This document shows positions 5,975-10,330 of a DNA stretch of 10,330 nt, piece by piece. The stretch spans positions 1-10,330 of the forward strand of contig JAJYOS010000144.1 in the NCBI GenBank assembly GCA_021796055.1. The letters run 5' to 3'. A model generated the notes under the pieces. The model made no database searches, was not told the DNA's origin, and worked only from the letters and a program-made list of their open reading frames with translations. This DNA comes from Bacteroidota bacterium (GTDB lineage: Bacteria > Bacteroidota > Kryptoniia > Kryptoniales > JAKASW01). Position numbers and translations under genes: made by a program. Position 1 is the first letter of the stretch. Every line of letters begins with the position of its first letter.

Positions 5975-6990
5975 TGAAGCCATTTTTGATTGCTTTGATG
6001 TTTGTGAGTCTCTTCAATGCTGATGGTTTGCCTCAACAAAAGTCGAGCAGAAAACTTGTCTGGCCGCTGCCTCCGGAAAAGCCGCGAATAGAGTTCCTCT
6101 ATGCGTTTTCAAGCAAAGCGGATATCGGTATAGAAAAACCTTGGTGGAAGAAAGCTATAGATTTTATTCTGGGTGCAGAGGATAACGTTGGTTCTCTCGT
6201 CAGACCGCAGAGCGTTGCCGTCGACAGTGACGGCCGCATCTACGTAACAGATATAGGTAACCACGGCGTGCACATTTTTGACTTCGAACGCAAAGAGTAT
6301 AAGTTCATCAAAGGAGGGAACGGACACCTGCTTAAGTCGCCTATCGGTTTGGCCGTAGCACCCGATGAGACGTTTTATGTAACTGACTCTGAACTGGGTG
6401 AAGTAATGGTGTTTGGTAAAAAGGGGAATTATCTATTTTCAATTAAGGATGGATTGACGAGACCCACGGGAATATCGATATACGGAGGATTGCTCTATGT
6501 GACAGATACGGGAGCAAACCAGATAATTGTTTTTGACTTACAGGGGCATGAAAAGTTTCGCATCGGTGGGAGAGGCACTGCAGATCGGGAGTTTAACTTT
6601 CCAGTGTATCTCTGTGCCGGAAATGATACACGTGAGGCTGTTGCTGATAGATTTTACGTTGTCGATGCAATGAATTTTCGGATTCAAGTCCTCCGCGCTG
6701 ATGGAACATTCGTTTACAAGTTTGGCCGGTTAGGGAATGGATTCGGCGATTTCGCGCGTCCCAAGGGAATTGCGTTAGACAATGACGGGCACATCTATGT
6801 TGTCGACGCGCTTTTCGATGTTGTGCAAATCTTCGATCAGGAAGGAAAACTTCTAATGGCTTTTGGAGGCTCAGGGAACAAGTTTGGTAATTTTCTCCTT
6901 CCTTCGGGAATTTTCATCGACTCGAAGGATCGCATCTACGTTGTGGATTCAGGCAACAAGCGTGTTCAAGTATTTCAGTATCTGAAGTAA
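5971..6990 (+). CDS. NHL-repeat six-bladed beta-propeller protein, secreted
   Basis: 339 residues; it starts inside the kinase stop (ATGA, 4-nt overlap), so the two are translationally coupled. A short hydrophobic N-terminus (PFLIALMFVSLF) looks like a signal peptide, but there is no lipobox Cys, unlike the paralogue at 570-1598; this copy should be soluble in the periplasm or outside. The linker motif WPLPPEKPRIEF (31-42) matches the paralogue. Six NHL repeats follow, with YVTD or YVVD turns near residues 93, 138, 178, 231, 278 and 325, and the final strand RVQVFQYLK is intact. The family usually forms a six-bladed propeller used for binding partners. Only four bases separate its stop from the dodecaheme cytochrome ATG, so a dedicated pairing with that cytochrome is likely. 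An insertion in blade 4 (CAGNDTREAVADR, about 215-227) is absent from the paralogue. Confidence 0.9.
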   Translation: MMKPFLIALMFVSLFNADGLPQQKSSRKLVWPLPPEKPRIEFLYAFSSKADIGIEKPWWKKAIDFILGAEDNVGSLVRPQSVAVDSDGRIYVTDIGNHGVHIFDFERKEYKFIKGGNGHLLKSPIGLAVAPDETFYVTDSELGEVMVFGKKGNYLFSIKDGLTRPTGISIYGGLLYVTDTGANQIIVFDLQGHEKFRIGGRGTADREFNFPVYLCAGNDTREAVADRFYVVDAMNFRIQVLRADGTFVYKFGRLGNGFGDFARPKGIALDNDGHIYVVDALFDVVQIFDQEGKLLMAFGGSGNKFGNFLLPSGIFIDSKDRIYVVDSGNKRVQVFQYLK

Positions 6991-6994
6991 CAGC

Positions 6995-8926
6995 ATGAGA
7001 AGTTATGTCAAATATTGCTTAATTATTCTCGGCCTTATGACGCATGCCTTGTCGGGTAATGCACAGATCCTTCTTTCGAAACACAATCTTTCTGTTAGCG
7101 GACCTGGAACGATAAAGTCAACAACCGAACAAGAAGTATGCAAATTCTGTCACATTCCTCATCATGCTTCGCCGTCGGTTCCACTTTGGGATCACACCAT
7201 GTCATCTGTGTCGTACAGCCAGTACGCAAGCAGCACTATGCTCTCTACGTTCCAGACTCAGTATCCTAACTCTTCATCAAAACTTTGTCTTTCATGTCAT
7301 GATGGTACGATTGCAATAGGAGCGGTAGGTACAGGAACGATCCCTGTAAGTGGAGGGTCATTGCTTGACCCGGATCAGTCGTTGTCTGCAAGTGCCTCCA
7401 GCAACATCGGTGGAAGCACCGGCGCAAACCTGTCTAATGATCATCCAATTGCTATAGTTTTTGATCATGCCAAACAGAATCAGTTCAATTGCTCGGGCTG
7501 CCATAACGTTCACGCAAAGGTGACTACAGACGACATCAGATGCACCACATGTCATGATCCTCACAAAGAGGATATAGATCCAACGACGAAGAAGTTTCTG
7601 AAAATGAACAATGCCGGCTCTGCACTTTGCTTGATGTGTCACAAGAACGCATACTGGTCAACCAATCCGTCGATTCACCAATCTTCACCGAAAACAATGC
7701 CGACCGGCTTGAGCCATACGGGCTATTCGACTGTTGCGAATAATGGGTGCGAAAGCTGCCACAAACCGCATTCCGCGCCGGGCGCTGCCCGATTATTGAA
7801 GAGTACGGAGGAAGGAGTATGCGACCCATGTCACAAAGGAAAGACCAACGGTGGAATAACTGAAAAGAACGTATCAAATGTAAGCGGTGGACCGTTTTCA
7901 AAAATGTACCGCCATCCGACTTACGATATTAGTGGGAAGCACAATCCAGTGAATGCGTCACCGATTACGAATACTTCCACTGAAAATTCTGCGGATGTAA
8001 GCCCGCCCAATCGCCATGCCGAGTGCTCCGACTGTCACAATCCCCATGCAGCAAAAAGCGGACTTCATACAACACAATCGGATGCCGTTTCAAGTGTTTT
8101 ATCGGGTGTATGGGGTTTAGAACCGTCTTCCACTGCAAAGTGGCTGCAGCCGACAAGTTTCACACGGAATGATCCGGCAGTTAAGGAATATCAGATATGT
8201 TTCAAATGCCATTCATACTACGGAGTTGGCTCAGCGCCGACAGGCGTTACTACAATTATTGGTCCGTCAGGTACAAACATTACTGATCAAGCAATGGAGT
8301 ATAACGTAAACAACTATTCCGCGCATCCGGTGGAAGTAGGATCGAATAACCAGACGGGATCATACGCTCCAAAGGCGCTTACCACGAGCCAAATGACCTC
8401 CACGTGGAATAATGTCGGCAATCAGACAATGTACTGCAGCGACTGTCATGGTAACGATCAGCCTACGTCCTTAACAGTACCGCAGGGCCCGCATGGTTCA
8501 AATTACAAGTACATGCTCACCGGAACTGCAAAATATTGGCCCACCAATGCGAGCGGTGTCTTATGGTCGCTTTATGATATCAAGTACAACCAGAACAATT
8601 GGCAAAACGATTTGTTCTGCGTCAATTGTCACCCGATTTATAGCGGGGGTTCATTTAAAAACTCTGTTCACTCCAAAGGGGCTCATCAAAGTTCATCAGT
8701 AAAATGCATTACTTGTCACGTTGTCATCCCGCACGGCTCTAAACGCTCAAGGCTCATAGGGTATGCATCTGATCCGTATCCTTACAATTACAACGGGACC
8801 GGGACGTACAACAAGCTTGTAATCACCGGCTTCCGTAAAGCAAGCGGGCCTTTCAATTATTCCTTTAGCAATTGTTCGATGAGCGGAGTTTGCCACTGGA
8901 CGCAGTCTAATACGTATGACCCATAA
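6995..8926 (+). CDS. Dodecaheme c-type cytochrome with OmcE-like N-terminal domain
   Basis: 643 residues. The signal peptide (KYCLIILGLMTHALSGNA) is cut probably before Gln24. Residues about 29-216 follow the tetraheme protein at 1835-2524: KHNLS, EVCKFCHIPH (49-53), KLCLSCHDGT (98-102), LSNDHP (147-151), CTTCHDPH (183-190), FLKMNNAGSALCLMCH (212-216). An additional CSGCH (166-170) is inserted before the third shared site. The C-terminal two thirds add CESCH (252), CDPCH (276), CSDCH (344), CFKCH (402), CSDCH (481), CVNCH (542) and CITCH (571), making twelve CXXCH sites. A possible thirteenth site of form CX5CH is at 627-634, close to the end. Many free His (for example 56, 150, 190, 259, 351) can supply distal ligands. 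The ribosome binding site is weak, and the start is 4 nt after the propeller stop, so coupling is likely. It may cap, nucleate or connect a filament of the smaller protein, or be a stand-alone secreted electron carrier. Confidence 0.9.
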   Translation: MRSYVKYCLIILGLMTHALSGNAQILLSKHNLSVSGPGTIKSTTEQEVCKFCHIPHHASPSVPLWDHTMSSVSYSQYASSTMLSTFQTQYPNSSSKLCLSCHDGTIAIGAVGTGTIPVSGGSLLDPDQSLSASASSNIGGSTGANLSNDHPIAIVFDHAKQNQFNCSGCHNVHAKVTTDDIRCTTCHDPHKEDIDPTTKKFLKMNNAGSALCLMCHKNAYWSTNPSIHQSSPKTMPTGLSHTGYSTVANNGCESCHKPHSAPGAARLLKSTEEGVCDPCHKGKTNGGITEKNVSNVSGGPFSKMYRHPTYDISGKHNPVNASPITNTSTENSADVSPPNRHAECSDCHNPHAAKSGLHTTQSDAVSSVLSGVWGLEPSSTAKWLQPTSFTRNDPAVKEYQICFKCHSYYGVGSAPTGVTTIIGPSGTNITDQAMEYNVNNYSAHPVEVGSNNQTGSYAPKALTTSQMTSTWNNVGNQTMYCSDCHGNDQPTSLTVPQGPHGSNYKYMLTGTAKYWPTNASGVLWSLYDIKYNQNNWQNDLFCVNCHPIYSGGSFKNSVHSKGAHQSSSVKCITCHVVIPHGSKRSRLIGYASDPYPYNYNGTGTYNKLVITGFRKASGPFNYSFSNCSMSGVCHWTQSNTYDP

Positions 8927-8962
8927 GCGCGACATAAACCCAGATTTGTCATTAGAACTCTT

Positions 8963-8981
8963 GTCCCGACAGGGTCGGGAC
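8963..8981. repeat. Perfect 8-bp inverted repeat
   Basis: gtcccgac (8963-8970) and gtcgggac (8974-8981) pair around an agg loop. The left arm with its flank (cttgtcccga, 8960-8969) is the exact reverse complement of 485-494. It looks like a dispersed intergenic repeat fragment; no T-run follows. Confidence 0.5.
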
Positions 8982-9003
8982 TCCTCGGAGGAAACAAAAC
9001 ATA

Positions 9004-9043
9004 GCACACTGATGGCGCAAGGCGCTCACGTGTGCCATTTTTT
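9004..9043 (+). terminator. Rho-independent terminator after the dodecaheme cytochrome
   Basis: gcacac (9004-9009) pairs with gtgtgc (9030-9035), tga (9010-9012) with tca (9026-9028), and gcgc (9015-9018) with gcgc (9022-9025). This leaves small bulges and an aag loop. Six T residues (9038-9043) follow two bases after the stem. Position 78 bases after the stop codon fits termination of the barrel-kinase-propeller-cytochrome unit. Confidence 0.65.
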
Positions 9044-9056
9044 CCAATGGCAATTC

Positions 9057-9065
9057 TGGGATAAT
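9057..9065 (+). promoter_or_regulatory. Possible extended -10 promoter for the third cytochrome gene
   Basis: tgggataat matches the TGnTATAAT extended -10 pattern with one mismatch and lies just after the terminator. No convincing -35 box is seen. Transcription would begin about 45-50 bases before the ATG at 9119. Weak evidence, supported mainly by position. Confidence 0.25.
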
Positions 9066-9118
9066 GCAATTTTTTGTTACGTTACTCAGCCCTTTATGAA
9101 GTCCATTGAAAGGAAATT

Positions 9119-10330
9119 ATGATGAAAAAAACAGAAATACTTTTTTGCATTCTCTTCATAATAATTTATTTGTTTAGCACAAGCACCATTTTATATGCAC
9201 AAGATAAGGCTGCCCCTTCTTGTGTGTCCACCGGATGTCATGAGAAGTTCGGAAAGGCAAAATTTGTTCACGGGCCGATTGCCGTAAAAGATTGTATCTC
9301 ATGCCACGAACTTCTGCCAAATGAGACACATAAGTTTAAACAAATAAAAAAAATCGATCAGCTTTGTTACAATTGCCATGACCCCATGAACAACAAGGCT
9401 GTGGTACATTCCCCGGTGACGAAGGGTCAGTGTACGGTGTGCCACGATCCACATCAATCGGATTTCAGATACCAATTAAAGAAAGAGCCGGTTGCTGAGC
9501 TGTGCTTTAGCTGCCATAATCGGGATATAATGAGCAAAAAATTTAAACATGGACCTGCTGCCGAAGGTGACTGTACAGTCTGCCATTCACCGCATTCGAG
9601 CGACAACACGAAACTATTGCTGCTGCAGGGGAATGCTCTTTGCTTTGAGTGTCATACCGACATTAAGGACTCTTTTGCGCAAGCAAAGTATGTTCACAAG
9701 CCGGCATCTGAACTCTGCATAAAATGCCATAGCCCTCATAGTAATGATTCAAAGTATATGCTGCCCAAAGATGTCCCGGACTTATGTTACAGTTGCCATA
9801 AAGATGTTGAAACCCATATTGCCAAAGTAACCGTAAAACACGGAGCAATGGGCATTGACAACAAATGTCTAAATTGTCATTCACCACACGAAGCTCAATA
9901 TCCTAAGCAGCTTAAAGATGAACCGATGACTCTTTGTTTGAGCTGCCATGACAAGCCGGTCACCGCCACAGATGGAAGTACCTTGATAAACATGAAGGAT
10001 TGGTTAGTACAAAACAAAGATTGGCATGGACCGATTCGCGAGCGAGACTGTTCAGGGTGCCATGATCCGCACGGCTCAGATAATTTTCGAATACTGAAGA
10101 AGTATTATCCTAAAGAGTTTTATGCCTCTTTTTCACAATATCAATATGATCTTTGCTTTAGCTGTCACCAACCCACGCTTGTATTAGATGCAAAAACCAC
10201 AACCTTGACAGGATTCCGGGACGGTGATCGTAACCTGCACTATCTCCATGTGAATCGAACCAAGGGCAGAACGTGTCGTGCGTGTCACGAAACTCACGCC
10301 AGCCAGGAACCAAAGCACATTCGTGAGGCT
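9119..10330 (+). CDS. Multiheme c-type cytochrome with paired CXXCH repeats (partial, runs off right edge)
   Basis: The frame is open from the ATG at 9119 (a second ATG follows immediately at 9122) to the window end, 404 codons without a stop. The ribosome binding site is aaagga just upstream. The signal peptide (ILFCILFIIIYLFSTSTILYA) is probably cut before Gln28. Fourteen heme sites are visible. The first is CX4CH (CVSTGCH, 35-41). Thirteen CXXCH follow: CISCH, CYNCH, CTVCH, CFSCH, CTVCH, CFECH, CIKCH, CYSCH, CLNCH, CLSCH, CSGCH, CFSCH and CRACH. They come in repeating pairs: a His-Gly-Pro or similar His motif, then CxxCHxPH, then 15-20 residues later LCxxCH. This is the layout of the doubled-CXXCH (paired_CXXCH) cytochrome families. 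The regular spacing suggests a linear heme wire, periplasmic or at the cell surface. It differs in design from the two OmcE-like cytochromes and probably plugs into the barrel conduit or spans the periplasm; its position behind a terminator suggests separate expression. Confidence 0.9.
   Translation, partial: MMKKTEILFCILFIIIYLFSTSTILYAQDKAAPSCVSTGCHEKFGKAKFVHGPIAVKDCISCHELLPNETHKFKQIKKIDQLCYNCHDPMNNKAVVHSPVTKGQCTVCHDPHQSDFRYQLKKEPVAELCFSCHNRDIMSKKFKHGPAAEGDCTVCHSPHSSDNTKLLLLQGNALCFECHTDIKDSFAQAKYVHKPASELCIKCHSPHSNDSKYMLPKDVPDLCYSCHKDVETHIAKVTVKHGAMGIDNKCLNCHSPHEAQYPKQLKDEPMTLCLSCHDKPVTATDGSTLINMKDWLVQNKDWHGPIRERDCSGCHDPHGSDNFRILKKYYPKEFYASFSQYQYDLCFSCHQPTLVLDAKTTTLTGFRDGDRNLHYLHVNRTKGRTCRACHETHASQEPKHIREA

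Larger units (their letters stand above)
8927..9118 (+). other. Intergenic region with terminator and repeat fragments
   Basis: This spacer between the dodecaheme gene and the next cytochrome gene contains no credible gene. It carries the motif ccagatttgtca at 8940-8951 (identical to 289-300), a perfect inverted repeat (8963-8981), an intrinsic terminator (9004-9043), a possible extended -10 element (9057-9065) and a ribosome binding site (aaagga, about 9109-9114) for the gene at 9119. It therefore marks the end of one transcription unit and the likely start of another. Confidence 0.6.

Noticed and set aside
7358..7901. Overlapping antisense open frames inside the dodecaheme gene
   Set aside because: They mirror the repetitive CXXCH-coding strand and have no independent start signals; they are shadows of a strongly supported gene.
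9048..9067. Sigma54-like promoter (tggca ... tgc) before the third cytochrome gene
   Set aside because: The GG-to-GC spacing is about 15 bases instead of the required 10.

Overview
The window reads as an extracellular electron transfer locus from a Gram-negative bacterium. Everything clearly coding is on the + strand: two NHL-repeat beta-propeller proteins, three multiheme c-type cytochromes (4, 12-13 and at least 14 heme sites), a large outer-membrane beta-barrel, and a sensor histidine kinase with a c-type heme motif in its periplasmic domain. Four of the predicted secreted proteins have a Gln at the likely first mature position. This matches the 'Q-rule' of signal peptidase I substrates in Bacteroidetes and suggests the FCB group (Bacteroidota, or relatives such as Ignavibacteriota). 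That placement is inference; no rRNA or other phylogenetic marker is present.

Layout. 1-143 is the 3' end of a response-regulator receiver domain. 144-569 is non-coding and rich in hairpins and dispersed-repeat fragments. 570-1598 is an NHL-propeller lipoprotein whose last beta-strand is shifted out of frame. 1835-2524 is a small tetraheme cytochrome resembling the OmcE family of polymerising nanowire cytochromes. A perfect 11-bp hairpin (2540-2569) separates it from a tightly packed series: beta-barrel (2627-4396), heme-sensor histidine kinase (4406-5974), second NHL propeller (5971-6990, overlapping the kinase by 4 nt) and a dodecaheme cytochrome (6995-8926) whose N-terminal third resembles the tetraheme protein. 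A good intrinsic terminator (9004-9043) closes this unit. A third multiheme cytochrome with paired CXXCH repeats (9119 onward) starts behind it and runs off the window.

Working model (inference). The beta-barrel plus one or more cytochromes would move electrons across the outer membrane. The tetraheme protein could be a filament subunit, and the larger protein carrying the same N-terminal domain could be a cap, base or connector. The two propellers, each directly upstream of an OmcE-like cytochrome, could be dedicated assembly or docking partners. The kinase could tune the locus to periplasmic redox state, perhaps through a receiver such as the one at the left edge. The most notable points are the duplicated [NHL propeller + OmcE-like cytochrome] module, the fused long form of the OmcE-like domain, and the heme-bearing sensor kinase inside the same gene cluster.
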